This document shows positions 33,748 through 45,129 of a DNA stretch of 64,000 nt, in pieces (the first letter of the stretch is position 1; each line of letters opens with the position of its first letter). A model generated the notes under the pieces. It did not search any database. It was not told the DNA's origin and was given only the letters and a program-made list of their open reading frames with translations. The translations under genes were made by a program, and so were the position numbers. Source of the DNA: Paracidovorax avenae (GTDB taxonomy: Bacteria > Pseudomonadota > Gammaproteobacteria > Burkholderiales > Burkholderiaceae_C); NCBI RefSeq assembly GCF_040892545.1, contig NZ_CP156079.1:4313501-4377500 (forward strand), in the 5' to 3' direction.

Positions 33748-36700
33748 TCAGAGTTCCAGCTCGCCCAGCAGGGCATCGATGCGCCGGGCCGGGTCGTCGG
33801 CCGCTGCGGCGCCATCCGCCTGCGGCACCAGGCCGTCGGCCGCGAGGCGCGCGGCGAGGTCGGCGAGCACCGGCACCTCGAACACCGTGCGCAGCGCCAC
33901 GGTGCGCCCCCAGGACCGCTGGATGGCGGCGACGAGCTGCACCGCCAGCAGCGAGTGCCCGCCCCGCTCGAAGAAGTGGTCGTGCCGGCCGATGGCATCG
34001 GTCTGCAGCACCTCGCGCCACAGCGCGGCCAGGGCCGCCTCCGCGCCGTCGCGCGGCGGCTCGCCCGGCGCGCCGGCACCATTCAGGGCCTGGGCGGCCG
34101 ATGGCAGGGCCCGGCGGTCCACCTTGCCGTTGGGCGTGAGGGGCAGCCCGTCCGACACCAGCACCGCGGCGGGCACCATGTAATCCGGCAGGGACTCCCC
34201 GAGGCGCTCGCGCAGCAGGGCGATGTCGATCGCGAGGCCGGGCTGGGCGCTCACGTGGGCGACCAGGCGCGCACCGCCCGGCCCCTGCTCCGCCACCACG
34301 ACGGCCTCGCGCACCTCCGGCTGCGCGAGGAGCCGGGTCTCGATCTCGCCCAGCTCGATGCGGAAGCCGCGCACTTTCACCTGGTGGTCCACCCGGCCCA
34401 GGTATTCCAGCTCGCCGTCCTCGCCCCAGCGCACGCGGTCGCCGGTGCGGTAGAGGCGTTCCCCGGGCACGCCGGGCGAGGGGTGCGCGACGAAGCGCTG
34501 CGCGGTCAGCGCGGGCTGGCGCAGGTAGCCGCGCGCCAGGCCCGCGCCGCTGACGAACAGCTCGCCCGGTACCCCGGGCGGCACGGGCCGCAGGTCCGCG
34601 TCGAGCACGAACAGGCCCAGATCGGGAATCGCCGTGCCGACCGGACTGCGCTGCGGCTGCAGGTCGGCCCGGGTGATGCGGCGCCACGTGACGTGCACCG
34701 TGGTTTCGGTGATGCCGTACATGTTGACCAGCTCGGGCCGCGCATCACCGAAATGCGCGATCCAGGGCCGCAGCCGCTGCGGGTCGAGCGCTTCCCCACC
34801 GAAGATGACCACGCGCAGCGACAGCTCCGGCATGCCGGCCGGCGGTGGTTCATAGGTGGCGGGCAGGCCCACCAGTTGCCCGAAGGCCGACGGCGTCTGG
34901 TTGAGAACGGTCACGCGCCGTGTGCGCAGCAGGGCCAGGAAGTCCTGCGGAGAACGGCTCACCCAGTACGGGACGATGACCAGCTGCCCGCCCGTGCAGA
35001 GCGCGCCGAAGAGCTCCCACACGGAGAAATCGAAGGCGCAGGAATGGAACAGCGTCCAGACGTCTTCGGGGCCGAAGCGGAACCAGCCGTCGGTGCCGTG
35101 CAGCAGGCGCACCACCTGGCGATGGCACAGCTGCGCGCCCTTGGGCCGCCCGGTGGAGCCCGAGGTGTAGATCACGTAGGCGAGGTGGTCGGGGTGCACC
35201 GCCACATCCGGCGGCGTGTCGGGCCAGGCGGCGGCATCGCTGCACTGCGGATCCACCACGGCCAGGCCCGCGGGCAGCGGCGAGGCGTCCCACAGGCCGT
35301 CCTGGGTGACCACGCAGGCCATGCCGCTGTCGCCCGCCATGTAGGCGATCCGCTCCGGGGGATAGTCGGGGTCCAGCGGGACATAGGCCGCCCCGGACTT
35401 GAGCACGGCCAGCAGTGACACCACCAGGTCGAGCCCCCGGCCGAGCGCGACACCGACGCGGGCTTCCGGCCCGGCGCCCGCGGCGCGCAGCCGGTGTGCC
35501 AGCCGGTTGGCGCGGCGGTCCAGCTCGCCGTAGGTCAAGGCGTCGTCCTCGAAGCGCAGCGCGACGGCATCGGGTTGCCGCAGGGCCTGCCGCTCGAACA
35601 GGCGGTGGACCGTGTCGTTGCCATCCACTGCCGCGGAGGCCGGGGTCTGGCGGATGTCCGCCGAGGCCAGCACGTCCAGCGAACCCAGCGCCCGGCCAGC
35701 ATCCTCCGCCAGCGCTCGCAGCCCGCGCACCAGCTGGTCCGCCAGCCTCCCGGCCGCGGCGGCGTCGATCCGCCGGAGGTCGTGCCGCAGCTGCAGCGTC
35801 AGCACCGGCTCGAGCAACGCCAGCAGCGTGACGGGGTAGTGCGTTTCCTCGCGCTGCGCGGCCACCTCGGCCTCGAGCCCCGCCGGCAATGCGTGCAGGG
35901 CGCCATCGACGGGATAGTTCTCGAACACCAGCAGCGTATCGAAGAGCCCGGCTGCATCCGTGCCCATCCAGCGCTGGATGTCGTAGAGCGGCGTGTGCTC
36001 GTGTTCGCGCATGCGCAGGCCCTGGGCCTGCAGTTCCCGCAGCCAGTCGCCCACCGCAGCGCCGAAACGGGGGGTGCAGGCCATGGGCAGCGTGTTGATG
36101 AACAGGCCCACCGCGCGCTCGGCGCCCGGCAGCTCCGCCGGGCGGCCCGCCACGGTGGTGCCGAACACCACCGTTTCCTGCCCGGCATGGCGTTGCAGCA
36201 CCAGGGCCCAGGCCGCCTGCACCAGCGTGTTGAGGGTGACGCGCTCGCGCCGTGCGAAGGCCTGCAGGCCCGCGGTTTCCTGCTCCGTGAAGGAAGCCCT
36301 TACCTCACCGGCTCCCAGCCGCGCGGCGCCCTCGCCCCGCGCAGAAGGTTCCGCAGGCGTGGCGCGCGGCAGGCACCGGGCCAGGAGGGTCGGCTCTTCC
36401 ACGCCGCCCAGCGCCCCGGTCCACCAGGCCCGGTCCGCCTCGGCGTCGCGGTGCTGGAGCCAGCGGATGTAGTCGCCGTAGCGGGCGGCTGGCACCGCAT
36501 CGGGCAGGCCGGCATAGTGGCGCAGCACTTCGGCCATGAGCTGCGAGGTGCTCCAGCCGTCCAGCAGCACGTGGTGCATGGTCCAGATGAAGTGGTAGCC
36601 ATGCTCGCTGGTGCGCGCCAGGGCGAAGCGGATGAGCGACGGCTGCATGCCCGGGAACCCGGCGGCCAGTTCCTCCTGCGCGATCGCGTCCAGGCGGAAA

Positions 36701-39700
36701 TGTGCATCGCCTGCGCCGCTTGCACCGATCTCGCCGCGCACATCGATCTCGCGCCACGGCAGCCTGCCCGCCCGGGCCACCCACTGCAGGGGCCGGGTGC
36801 CCTCGGCCAGCACGCCGCTGCGCAGCACCGCGTGGCGCTCGAAGGCGGCCTCCCAGGCGGCGCGCAGCCGGCCTGCGTCGAGGTGGCGGAAGTCGATGCG
36901 CAGCTGGTTGCGGTATGCGGCCGCATCCGGGTCCAGCAGGGTCTGGAAGACGAGCCCTGCCTGCAGTGGCGACAGAGGATACAGGTCTTCCACCTGCGCC
37001 CAGTCCAGCCCGAGCGCGTCCAGGCCCGCCTGGTCCAGCCCCGCGAGCGGGAAATCCGAGGGCGTGGCGCTTTGCGGCGCCTGCGCGCAGTGGTCGATCA
37101 GCGACCGCAGTTCGCGCTCGACATCCGCCATCCAGCCGCGCACCGCGGCGGCATCGTGGCGCGCGCCGCTGAACAGCACGTCCATCGACAGCTCGCCCGC
37201 GAGCACGCGGCCGTTGACGGTGAACTCGTGCGTGAGCGGGGCGCCGGCATCCACGAAGGGGCCGGCCGGTTCGGGCGCCAGCGTCCATCCGCCTGCGCTT
37301 TCCTGCGGCCGGGCGTCGAACTGGCCCAGGTAGTTGAACACCACCTGCGCGCGCGGCAGCGCCTGCAGGGCTTCGCGCTGCTCCGGCGTGCCGAAGTGGC
37401 GCAGCGCGCCATGGCCCACGCCGTGGCGGGGCACGGCGCGCAGGGTTTCCTTCACGCGCCGCACGGCATCGCCCAGCGTCCCCCGCGCGTCGAGCGCCAC
37501 GGGATAGAGCGAGGTGAACCAGCCCACGGTGCGCGACAGGTCCACCGCGGGATCGAGGTCTTCGCGGCCATGGCCTTCGATGTCCACCAGCACGCGGTCA
37601 TGGCCGCTCCAGCGGCACAGCGCGCGCGCGAGGGCGGTGAGCAGCAGGTCGTTGGCCTGGGTGCGGTAGGCGGCGGGCGCCTGCGCGAGGAAGGCCTCGG
37701 TGGCGCGCCGGTCCAGGCGGATGGAGACGGACTGCTGCTGGGCAGCGGTACTCGGGCCTTCAGGCCGCGCGCAGGGAAGCTCCGCCGGGCAGCCAGCCAG
37801 GGCGGCCCAATGCGCCAGCTCGTCGGCGTGGTCCTGCCCGTAGCGCTGCAGCACGGCGGCCCATTCGCCGAGGCCGCTGGAGGCCGGCGGCAGCGCGGCC
37901 GGCGCGCCCGCGAGGCACCGGGCATAGGCCTGCTGCAGGTCGTCCAGCAGGATGCGCCAGGAGACGCCATCGACGATGAGGTGGTGCATGACGAGCAGCA
38001 GCCGCGCATCCCCGCCCGGCAGGGCGACGGCGACGGCGCGCAGCAGCGGGCCACGCTCCAGGTCGAGGCTGCACTGCGCCTGCTCGCACAGCGCGCTGAG
38101 CTGCGCAGGGCCGTCCGCCGCGCGCATCCACAGCACGTCGTCCCATCCGGACAGGGCCGTGGCGGTGTCCTCGTAGCGCTGCGTCCACGCCTCCCCTGCC
38201 GCGCCCTGCTGCCGCGTGAAGCGCAGGCGCAGCGCATCGTGCCGCTCTGCCACCGCGCGCAGCGCGCCGCGCAGGGCCTGTGCCTGCAACGGAGCGGGAC
38301 TGCGCAGCAGCACGGCCTGATTCCAGTGGTGGCGCGCCGGCATCGGCATGGCGAAGAAGTCGCGCTGGAACGGCAGCAGCGGCACCTCGCCGCGCGCCGG
38401 GCCGGCGGGCCGTGCCTCGCCGGAAGGCAGGCGCTCGATGACGGCCGCGAGCTGGGCGATGGTCTGCCGCTCGAACAGCTGGCGCGGCGTGGCGCGCCAG
38501 CCGGCCAGCCGCAGCCGGGCCACGATCTGCAGGCTGAGGATGGAATCTCCGCCCAGTTCGAAGAAGTTGTCGTCGCGCCCTACCCCGCCGCGGCCCAGCA
38601 CCTCGCACCAGACACGGCCGACGGCCTGTTCGGCTTCGCCGCGCGGCGCCCCGCCCGACCGGGCGGCCGCGGCCTCGGGCGGCTCGGGCAGCGCCTTGCG
38701 GTCCACCTTGCCGCCGGGACCCGTGGGCAGGCGGTCGAGCACGACAATCGCCGAAGGGACCATGTAGTCCGGCAGGCTGCGCTCCAGGTGCGCGCGCAGG
38801 GCGCCTTCGTCCAGTGCGGACGGTGTTGCGGGCATGGCTGCCGGCGCCGGTGCCACGTAGGCGACCAGCCGCGTGCCCTGCGCCGTCGCGCGCGCCACGA
38901 CCACGGTCTCGCCCACGCCCGGGGCGGCCCGCAGCGCGGCCTCGATCTCGCCCGGCTCGATGCGGAAGCCCCGCACCTTCACCTGGTGGTCCGTGCGGCC
39001 CAGGTATTCGAGCTGGCCGTCCTCGCGCCAGCGCACCCGGTCGCCGGTGCGGTAGAGGCGTCCGCCGCTGCCGAAGGGGTCGGCCACGAAACGCTCCGCC
39101 GTCAGGCCCGGCCGGCCGCCATAGCCGCGCGCCAGGCCCGACCCGCCCAGGTACAGTTCGCCCGGCACATGGCGCGGCACGGGCTGCAGTTCGGCATCCA
39201 GCACGTGGGCGGTGCGGCCAGGCATCGGCTGGCCGATGGGTGCGTAGGCCTGGGGGAAGGATGCGAGCGCATCCACCTTCCAGAGCATGGGCGTGACCAC
39301 GGCCTCGGTGGGCCCGTAGCCGTTGATGAGCAGGCGCGGCCGCAGGTGGCGGCGCACGGCGTCGAAGCCTTCGCGCGGCATCGCTTCGCCACCGAAGGAG
39401 ATCAGCTCCAGCGCGGGCGCATCGTCGCCTGCCCGCCCGGCCCAGTCGGCCAGCTGCCCCAGGTAGGCCGGCGGAAAGCCCGCATGCGTGATGCCGCGCA
39501 CGCGCAGGGCCTCCAGGGTCTCTTCGGCGGTCCAGAGGGTGTCGTCGCGCAGCACCACGGCGGCGCCGCAGGTGAGTCCGGTGAACAGCCGCTCGTGCGC
39601 GCCGTCGAAGGCGAACGAGAGGAAGTGCAGTTCGCGCGTGCCCGGCCCCATCTCGTAGCAGGCGGCGGTGTCCACGCAGTGGGCCGCGAAGGGGCCGTGC

Positions 39701-41739
39701 TCCACCAGCACGCCCTTGGGCAGGCCGGTGGAGCCGGAGGTGTAGATCACATAGGCCAGCTGGCGCGGGCCCACCGGCACATCGGGCCCCGCGTCACGGG
39801 CGCCGGGTTCGTCGTCGCAGGCGATGCAGGCCACCCCCGGCGGCAGCGGGATGCGCCCGGCCAGGGCGCTTTCGGTGAGCAGCAGCGCCATGCCGCTGTC
39901 GCGCGCCATGTGGGCCAGGCGCTCGGCCGGATAGGCCGGGTCCAGCGGAACGAAGGCCGCGCCCGCCTTGAGGACGGCCAGCAGGGCCGCCACCAGCTCG
40001 GGCGAGCGCGACAGCGCGACCCCGATGCGCCGCTCCGGCCCGGCGCCCAGCGCAGTGATGCGGTGCGCGAGGTGGTTGGCCCGGCGGTCCAGCGCGCGGT
40101 AGCTCCAGGCGGCGTCCCCGGCCTCCACGGCCACCGCATCGGGCTGCCGCCGCGCCATGCGCTCGAACAGGCGGTGCACGGGCTCGGCATGGGGCTGTGC
40201 GCGCGGGCAGTCGCCCCACTCGCGCAGCTGGCGCGCCTCGCCACCGGACAGCAGGGGCACGTCGCCCACGCACGGGTCGCCGGTGCCTTCCAGCGCCTGC
40301 AGCACGGCCGCGAGCACGGCCTCGTAGTGGCCCGCCATGCGGCGCACCGTGCCGGCCGCGAACAGCTCGCGGGCATAGTGGAATTCCAGGCGCAGTCCGC
40401 CCTGCCCGTCTTCCACGGCACCCAGGATGAGCTCGAACTGGGCGGTCTGGCCCGGGATGTCCCAGCGCTCGAGCGCCAGGCCCGGCAGCTCGCCCAGCGC
40501 GCGGTGGTCGTGCTGCTGGTAGTTGAACATCACCTGGAACAGTGGCGGCGCGGCCAGGCTGCGGCCGGGCTGCAGCGCCTCGACCAGCTGGTCGAAGGGC
40601 AGGTCCTGGTGGGCTTGCGCCTCCAGGGCGGCTTCGCGCACCGCGTCCAGTGCGGCGGACAGCGGCATGCGGCCATCGACCTGCAGGCGCAGCACCTGGG
40701 TGTTCACGAACAGGCCGACCAAGCCCTCGGTCTCCACGCGGCCGCGGTTGGCCACCGGCACGCCCACGCGCACGTCCTGTTGGCCGCTCCAGCGGTACAG
40801 GGCCGCCTGGAACGCCGCGAGCAGCGCCATGAACGGCGTGATGCCGCGCGCCTGCGCCGCCGAGCGCAGCGCCCGCACGCGGTCCGCGGGCAGCTCCCAG
40901 GCATGCACGGCCGCGCGGTAGCGGCCATCGGCGCGGCGCGGATGCTCCGCGGGCAACTGCAGCACCGGCTGCTCACCACCCAGGCGGGCGCGCCAGTACG
41001 CGAGCTGGCGGTCTTTTTCGCCGGCCTCCATCCACTGGCGCTGCCAGAGGGCGTAGTCGGTGTACTGCAGCGCGGATGCGGGCTCCGCGGGGGCGCCCCC
41101 GCCCGCATGGCGGGCGCGGTAGCGCTCTGCAAACGATTCGACCAGCACGCGCAGCGACCAGCCGTCCGACACGATGTGGTGCATGGCGACCACGAGGCGG
41201 TGCTCCCCGGCCCCCGTGCGCAGCAGCCAGACCCGCAGCAGCGGCCCTGCGCCCAGGTCGAAAGGCGTCTCGCAGCAGGCACGGGCCGCGGCCTCGGCGC
41301 GTGCGCACCGTTCGGGCTCGGGCAGGTCCGACAGGTCGATGCGGTGCACCCCGAACTCCACGGAGTGCAGCACCTGCTGGTGGGGATGCCCGCCGGCATC
41401 GGCGCGGAAGACGGTGCGCAGCGCGGCATGCCGCGCGATCACGTCGCGCCAGGCGGCCTCCAGAGCGGGCACGTCGATGGCGCCCCGCAGCACGAACGCC
41501 CCGGTGATGTGATAGGCCGATCCCTGCGGCTCCATCTGCCACAGGAACCACTGGCGCATCTGCGCGTACGACAGGGGGGCCTCCCCGTCCTGCGCCTCGC
41601 GCGGCAGGATGGGAAACTGGCCCATCGTGAGCCCCTCTTCGCGCATCTTCGCGTAAGCGGCGCGGCGCTGCGCATCGGTCAGCCGCATGAAGCGCCGGGC
41701 CATCCGGGCTTGGGGGAGAAGTGCATCCATATCGCTCAT
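33748..41739 (-). CDS. NRPS with two modules, C-A-PCP-E and C-A(Thr)-PCP
   Basis: 2,663 residues. Module one: C (HHIVSDG near 186), A ([10 protein letters not shown] near 666), PCP (GGDSILS near 1065) and an epimerisation domain ([13 protein letters not shown] near 1255, [11 protein letters not shown]), giving a D-residue. Module two: C (HHVLLDGWS near 1721), A ([10 protein letters not shown] near 2193), PCP (GGHSLLA near 2595). The second pocket reads DFWNIGMVHK, exactly the threonine code. The first reads DGEGSGGVTK ([29 protein letters not shown]). It resembles adenylation domains for basic residues in pyoverdine synthetases, so the modified ornithine is the best guess. The ATG overlaps the preceding stop by four bases. 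Confidence 0.93.
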   Translation of the reverse strand: MSDMDALLPQARMARRFMRLTDAQRRAAYAKMREEGLTMGQFPILPREAQDGEAPLSYAQMRQWFLWQMEPQGSAYHITGAFVLRGAIDVPALEAAWRDVIARHAALRTVFRADAGGHPHQQVLHSVEFGVHRIDLSDLPEPERCARAEAAARACCETPFDLGAGPLLRVWLLRTGAGEHRLVVAMHHIVSDGWSLRVLVESFAERYRARHAGGGAPAEPASALQYTDYALWQRQWMEAGEKDRQLAYWRARLGGEQPVLQLPAEHPRRADGRYRAAVHAWELPADRVRALRSAAQARGITPFMALLAAFQAALYRWSGQQDVRVGVPVANRGRVETEGLVGLFVNTQVLRLQVDGRMPLSAALDAVREAALEAQAHQDLPFDQLVEALQPGRSLAAPPLFQVMFNYQQHDHRALGELPGLALERWDIPGQTAQFELILGAVEDGQGGLRLEFHYARELFAAGTVRRMAGHYEAVLAAVLQALEGTGDPCVGDVPLLSGGEARQLREWGDCPRAQPHAEPVHRLFERMARRQPDAVAVEAGDAAWSYRALDRRANHLAHRITALGAGPERRIGVALSRSPELVAALLAVLKAGAAFVPLDPAYPAERLAHMARDSGMALLLTESALAGRIPLPPGVACIACDDEPGARDAGPDVPVGPRQLAYVIYTSGSTGLPKGVLVEHGPFAAHCVDTAACYEMGPGTRELHFLSFAFDGAHERLFTGLTCGAAVVLRDDTLWTAEETLEALRVRGITHAGFPPAYLGQLADWAGRAGDDAPALELISFGGEAMPREGFDAVRRHLRPRLLINGYGPTEAVVTPMLWKVDALASFPQAYAPIGQPMPGRTAHVLDAELQPVPRHVPGELYLGGSGLARGYGGRPGLTAERFVADPFGSGGRLYRTGDRVRWREDGQLEYLGRTDHQVKVRGFRIEPGEIEAALRAAPGVGETVVVARATAQGTRLVAYVAPAPAAMPATPSALDEGALRAHLERSLPDYMVPSAIVVLDRLPTGPGGKVDRKALPEPPEAAAARSGGAPRGEAEQAVGRVWCEVLGRGGVGRDDNFFELGGDSILSLQIVARLRLAGWRATPRQLFERQTIAQLAAVIERLPSGEARPAGPARGEVPLLPFQRDFFAMPMPARHHWNQAVLLRSPAPLQAQALRGALRAVAERHDALRLRFTRQQGAAGEAWTQRYEDTATALSGWDDVLWMRAADGPAQLSALCEQAQCSLDLERGPLLRAVAVALPGGDARLLLVMHHLIVDGVSWRILLDDLQQAYARCLAGAPAALPPASSGLGEWAAVLQRYGQDHADELAHWAALAGCPAELPCARPEGPSTAAQQQSVSIRLDRRATEAFLAQAPAAYRTQANDLLLTALARALCRWSGHDRVLVDIEGHGREDLDPAVDLSRTVGWFTSLYPVALDARGTLGDAVRRVKETLRAVPRHGVGHGALRHFGTPEQREALQALPRAQVVFNYLGQFDARPQESAGGWTLAPEPAGPFVDAGAPLTHEFTVNGRVLAGELSMDVLFSGARHDAAAVRGWMADVERELRSLIDHCAQAPQSATPSDFPLAGLDQAGLDALGLDWAQVEDLYPLSPLQAGLVFQTLLDPDAAAYRNQLRIDFRHLDAGRLRAAWEAAFERHAVLRSGVLAEGTRPLQWVARAGRLPWREIDVRGEIGASGAGDAHFRLDAIAQEELAAGFPGMQPSLIRFALARTSEHGYHFIWTMHHVLLDGWSTSQLMAEVLRHYAGLPDAVPAARYGDYIRWLQHRDAEADRAWWTGALGGVEEPTLLARCLPRATPAEPSARGEGAARLGAGEVRASFTEQETAGLQAFARRERVTLNTLVQAAWALVLQRHAGQETVVFGTTVAGRPAELPGAERAVGLFINTLPMACTPRFGAAVGDWLRELQAQGLRMREHEHTPLYDIQRWMGTDAAGLFDTLLVFENYPVDGALHALPAGLEAEVAAQREETHYPVTLLALLEPVLTLQLRHDLRRIDAAAAGRLADQLVRGLRALAEDAGRALGSLDVLASADIRQTPASAAVDGNDTVHRLFERQALRQPDAVALRFEDDALTYGELDRRANRLAHRLRAAGAGPEARVGVALGRGLDLVVSLLAVLKSGAAYVPLDPDYPPERIAYMAGDSGMACVVTQDGLWDASPLPAGLAVVDPQCSDAAAWPDTPPDVAVHPDHLAYVIYTSGSTGRPKGAQLCHRQVVRLLHGTDGWFRFGPEDVWTLFHSCAFDFSVWELFGALCTGGQLVIVPYWVSRSPQDFLALLRTRRVTVLNQTPSAFGQLVGLPATYEPPPAGMPELSLRVVIFGGEALDPQRLRPWIAHFGDARPELVNMYGITETTVHVTWRRITRADLQPQRSPVGTAIPDLGLFVLDADLRPVPPGVPGELFVSGAGLARGYLRQPALTAQRFVAHPSPGVPGERLYRTGDRVRWGEDGELEYLGRVDHQVKVRGFRIELGEIETRLLAQPEVREAVVVAEQGPGGARLVAHVSAQPGLAIDIALLRERLGESLPDYMVPAAVLVSDGLPLTPNGKVDRRALPSAAQALNGAGAPGEPPRDGAEAALAALWREVLQTDAIGRHDHFFERGGHSLLAVQLVAAIQRSWGRTVALRTVFEVPVLADLAARLAADGLVPQADGAAAADDPARRIDALLGELEL

Positions 41740-44700
41740 CCGGCAATCTCCATATCGTCGAGGAAGGCATCCAGGCGCGACAGCGCGTCCGCCACGGGGC
41801 GCTGCGGGCGCGCGGCTTCCACGCACCGCGCCAGGTCCGCCAGCACGGGATGCAGGAAGACGTCCCGCACCGAAATCTCGGCCTGCAGGCCCGAGCGCAC
41901 GCGGGCGACGAGCTGCATGGCCATCAGCGAATGGCCGCCCTGGGCGAAGAAGTGGTCGGTGCGGCCGGCGCGCGGCAGCGCGAGCAGCTCACACCACATG
42001 CGCGCCAGCGCCTCCTCCACCTCGCCCTGCGGTGCGGCGTAGGCCACCGCGGAAGCGGGCTGCAGCGAGGGCAGCGCCTTGCGGTCCACCTTGCCGTTGG
42101 CGTTCAGCGGCAGTTCCGGCAGCACCGCGATCTGCGAAGGCACCATGGCCTCGGGCAGTTCTGCGGCGAGCCGCGAGCGCAGCGCTTCGCCGTCCAGGGT
42201 GGTGCCCGCGTGCGGGCTGCAGTACGCCACCAGCGCCATGCCCGCGGGCGTGGATGCGGCCACCGCCACGGCCTCGCGCACGCCGGGCCGGGCCAGCAGG
42301 CGTGCCTCGATCTCGCCCAGCTCGATGCGCTGGCCGCGGATCTTCACCTGGTGGTCCAGCCGCCCCAGGTATTCCAGGGCGCCATCCTCGCGCCAGCGCA
42401 CGAGATCGCCCGTGCGGTAGAGCCGCGCTCCCGCCTCGAACGGATCGGCCACGAAGCGGTCCGCCGTGAGGCCGGGCCGGGCGGCATAGCCGCGCGCAAG
42501 CCCGACGCCGCCCAGGAACAGCTCGCCCGGAGCGCCCGGCGGCACGGGCTGCATCGCGGCATCGAGCACATGGGTGCGCAGCCCGGCGATGGGCCGGCCG
42601 ATCGGCACGGGTCCGCGCTCCTGCGGATGGCAGGTCCAGTGCGTGACGTCGATGGCGGCCTCCGTCGGGCCGTAGAGGTTGTACAGCGCCACGCCGGGCA
42701 ACCGCTCCAGCACCTGGCGGCGCGCCTCGGCCGGCAGCGCCTCGCCGCTGCACACGATGCGCCGCACGCTGGCGCAGGCGTGCGCATCCAGCTGCGCCAG
42801 CAGGGCCTGCAGCATGGAGGGCACGAAGTGCAGCGTCGTCACCGCATGCCGCTGGATGAGCGCCTGCAATTGCGCGGGCTCCCGGTGCGCGCCGGGGGGC
42901 GCCACCGCCAGGCGCGCGCCCACGGCGAGCGGCCAGAAGAACTCCCACACCGACACATCGAAGCCGAACGGCGTCTTCTGCAGCACCGTGTCCCCCGGGC
43001 CCAGCCCGTAGGCCTGCTGCATCCACGCGATCCGGTTCGACAGTGCGCCGTGGCGGTTGGCCGCCCCCTTGGGCCGGCCGGTGGAGCCGGAGGTGTAGAT
43101 CACGTAGGCCAGGTGCTCGGGGTGCAGCGCCGCGGGCGGAAGAGCGCCTTGGGTGGTGCCCTCGCCCGGCGCATCCTCCAGGGGCAGCAGGATCACCGGC
43201 TCCGCCATCGCCGCCGGCAGGCAGGCGCGGTGGGCGGCATCGGTCAGCACCAGCGCCGGTGCGCAGTCGCCGAGCATGTAGGCGATGCGATCCGCCGGCA
43301 GTTCGGGGTCGAGGGGCACGTAGGCGCCGCCGGCCCTCAGTACCGCGAGCAGCGCCTCCACCATGTCCGCGCCACGCGCCAGGGCCACGCCCACCAGTGT
43401 CTCCGGGCCCACGCCGCAGGCGCGCAACCGGTGCGCGAGACGGCTGGTGCGCGCGTCGAGCTGCGCATACGTCCACTCGCGGCCTTCGGCCACCAGGGCG
43501 GGCGCATCGGGGGTGAGCGCCGCCTGGCGCTCGAACATCCGGTGCACGGGCAGGTCCATGTCCACGGCCTCCCCGTCCGCCGACCACGCCTGCAGGCGCG
43601 CGCGCTCGGCATCGCCGAGCATGGCGACCTCGCCGACGGAGCGGCCGGGATCATGGGCCAGCGCATCCAGCATGCGTTCGTAGTGGCCGGCGATCTCCGC
43701 CATTTCCTGCGCGCCGAAGCGCGCGGCGTCGTAGCGGAACGCGGCCCGCAGTCCGCCGTCCGGGTCTTCCATGGTCTCCAGCGTGAGCCCGAAGGGCGCC
43801 GCGCGCAGTCCGGGATCGACGCGGCGCACGGCCAGCCCCGGCCAGCCCGCCAGGGGCCGGCCGCCCTCGCCCAGGTGGTTGAACATGCACTGGAACAGTC
43901 CGCCGCCTGCGTGGCCGCGCTCGGGGCGCAGCACCTGCGCGACGTGCTCGAACGGCAGGTCCTCGTGCTCGCGGGCCTCCAGCGCGGTCGCATGCACCTG
44001 CGCCAGCAGTGCAGACAGCGGCATCTGCGGCGCGGGCCGCGCCTGCATCACCACAGTGTTGATGAAGACGCCGGCCACGTCGGCCGTCTCCGGGCGGTTG
44101 CGCCCCGCCACGGGCACGCCCACGCGCTGCACGGCATGCCCGGCATGGCGGAACAGCACGGCATGGAAGGCCGCCAGCAGCACGCAGAACAGCGTGGTGC
44201 CGTGGGCACGGGCGCGCTGGCGCAGCGCCTGCAACAGCGGGGCGGGCACGGCCAGCAGGTGCTGCGCGGCCCCGGCGTCCTGCCCTGCGGGAACCTGCGG
44301 CGACGCAGCAGCGGTGCCCCGGCCGATCTGCAGCACGGGCGCTTCTTCCGCGAGCTGCTGTGTCCAGTAATCCCGGTGCCGTGCGGCCTCCGGCCCCTGC
44401 AGCCAGTGCCGCTGCCAGACCGCGAAATCCACGTAGCGCAGTGCCGTGGGCGCATCGGACGGTGCATGGCCCTCGAGCGCATCCGCATAGCCTCGCGCCC
44501 ATTCGTCGAGGATGCGCTCCACTGTCCAGGCATCGGAGGCGATGTGGTGCATCATGAACAGCAGCCGGTGCTCCCGCGGGCCGAGCCGGGCGAGCGCGCA
44601 GCGCAGCAACGGGCCGCGGCGCAGGTCGAAGGGCTCCGCGCACACCTCGCGCGCCAGTGCTTCCAGCCGCGCATCGCGCCCGTCCGGCGCCAGCCCGGAA

Positions 44701-45128
44701 AGATCGGTGCAGGGCAGCGGCACCTCCCGTGCGGGCTCCACGCGCTGCCAGGGCGTGCCGTCCCCGCTTTCGCCGAAGACGGTGCGCAGCCCTGCGTGCC
44801 GCCGCACCAGGGCCTGCAGCGCCGCATGCAGGGCAGCGGCATCCAGCGGGCCTTCGAAATCCAGTCCGCCCCCCACGTGGTAGGCCGTATTGCCGGGATC
44901 CATGCGCCAAAGGAACCACTGGCCCTGCTGGGCCCAGGACAGGGGCGCCTCGGCGCCCTCCGGCACGCCGCTGCGCGGCAGCGCATCCACGGAGGACGCA
45001 GGCGGCGGCTCCGCACCGCCGGCGGCGGAAGCATCGGATGGACGGCCGCTCAGCCGCTGGCGCAGCAGCGCCTGCTGTTCGGGAGAAAGGCGCGCGCGGC
45101 GCTCGGAAAGAAGAGGACTGTCGCTCAT
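41736..45128 (-). CDS. NRPS module C-A(Ser)-PCP
   Basis: 1,130 residues. C domain about 60-490, A domain about 530-1020 ([10 protein letters not shown] near 680), PCP near 1067 (GGHSLMA). The pocket code reads DVWHVSLIDK ([41 protein letters not shown]), one conservative change from the serine code DVWHLSLIDK. The condensation core motif is HHIASDA, with Ala in place of the usual final Gly; this domain takes a polyketide-type acyl donor from the preceding PKS rather than a peptidyl donor. Starts one base after the PKS stop and overlaps the next gene by four bases. Confidence 0.93.
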   Translation of the reverse strand: MSDSPLLSERRARLSPEQQALLRQRLSGRPSDASAAGGAEPPPASSVDALPRSGVPEGAEAPLSWAQQGQWFLWRMDPGNTAYHVGGGLDFEGPLDAAALHAALQALVRRHAGLRTVFGESGDGTPWQRVEPAREVPLPCTDLSGLAPDGRDARLEALAREVCAEPFDLRRGPLLRCALARLGPREHRLLFMMHHIASDAWTVERILDEWARGYADALEGHAPSDAPTALRYVDFAVWQRHWLQGPEAARHRDYWTQQLAEEAPVLQIGRGTAAASPQVPAGQDAGAAQHLLAVPAPLLQALRQRARAHGTTLFCVLLAAFHAVLFRHAGHAVQRVGVPVAGRNRPETADVAGVFINTVVMQARPAPQMPLSALLAQVHATALEAREHEDLPFEHVAQVLRPERGHAGGGLFQCMFNHLGEGGRPLAGWPGLAVRRVDPGLRAAPFGLTLETMEDPDGGLRAAFRYDAARFGAQEMAEIAGHYERMLDALAHDPGRSVGEVAMLGDAERARLQAWSADGEAVDMDLPVHRMFERQAALTPDAPALVAEGREWTYAQLDARTSRLAHRLRACGVGPETLVGVALARGADMVEALLAVLRAGGAYVPLDPELPADRIAYMLGDCAPALVLTDAAHRACLPAAMAEPVILLPLEDAPGEGTTQGALPPAALHPEHLAYVIYTSGSTGRPKGAANRHGALSNRIAWMQQAYGLGPGDTVLQKTPFGFDVSVWEFFWPLAVGARLAVAPPGAHREPAQLQALIQRHAVTTLHFVPSMLQALLAQLDAHACASVRRIVCSGEALPAEARRQVLERLPGVALYNLYGPTEAAIDVTHWTCHPQERGPVPIGRPIAGLRTHVLDAAMQPVPPGAPGELFLGGVGLARGYAARPGLTADRFVADPFEAGARLYRTGDLVRWREDGALEYLGRLDHQVKIRGQRIELGEIEARLLARPGVREAVAVAASTPAGMALVAYCSPHAGTTLDGEALRSRLAAELPEAMVPSQIAVLPELPLNANGKVDRKALPSLQPASAVAYAAPQGEVEEALARMWCELLALPRAGRTDHFFAQGGHSLMAMQLVARVRSGLQAEISVRDVFLHPVLADLARCVEAARPQRPVADALSRLDAFLDDMEIAG

Positions 45129-45129
45129 G

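Noticed and set aside
33748..41739. Repeated blocks within and between NRPS genes, considered as repeats or a CRISPR-like array
   Set aside because: They are homologous C, A and PCP domains, not short regularly spaced repeats.
35494..42042. Open frame of more than 2,000 codons antisense to the NRPS genes
   Set aside because: Mirror frame of the repeated NRPS modules; no domain, no plausible start, repetitive Gln/Arg/His composition.
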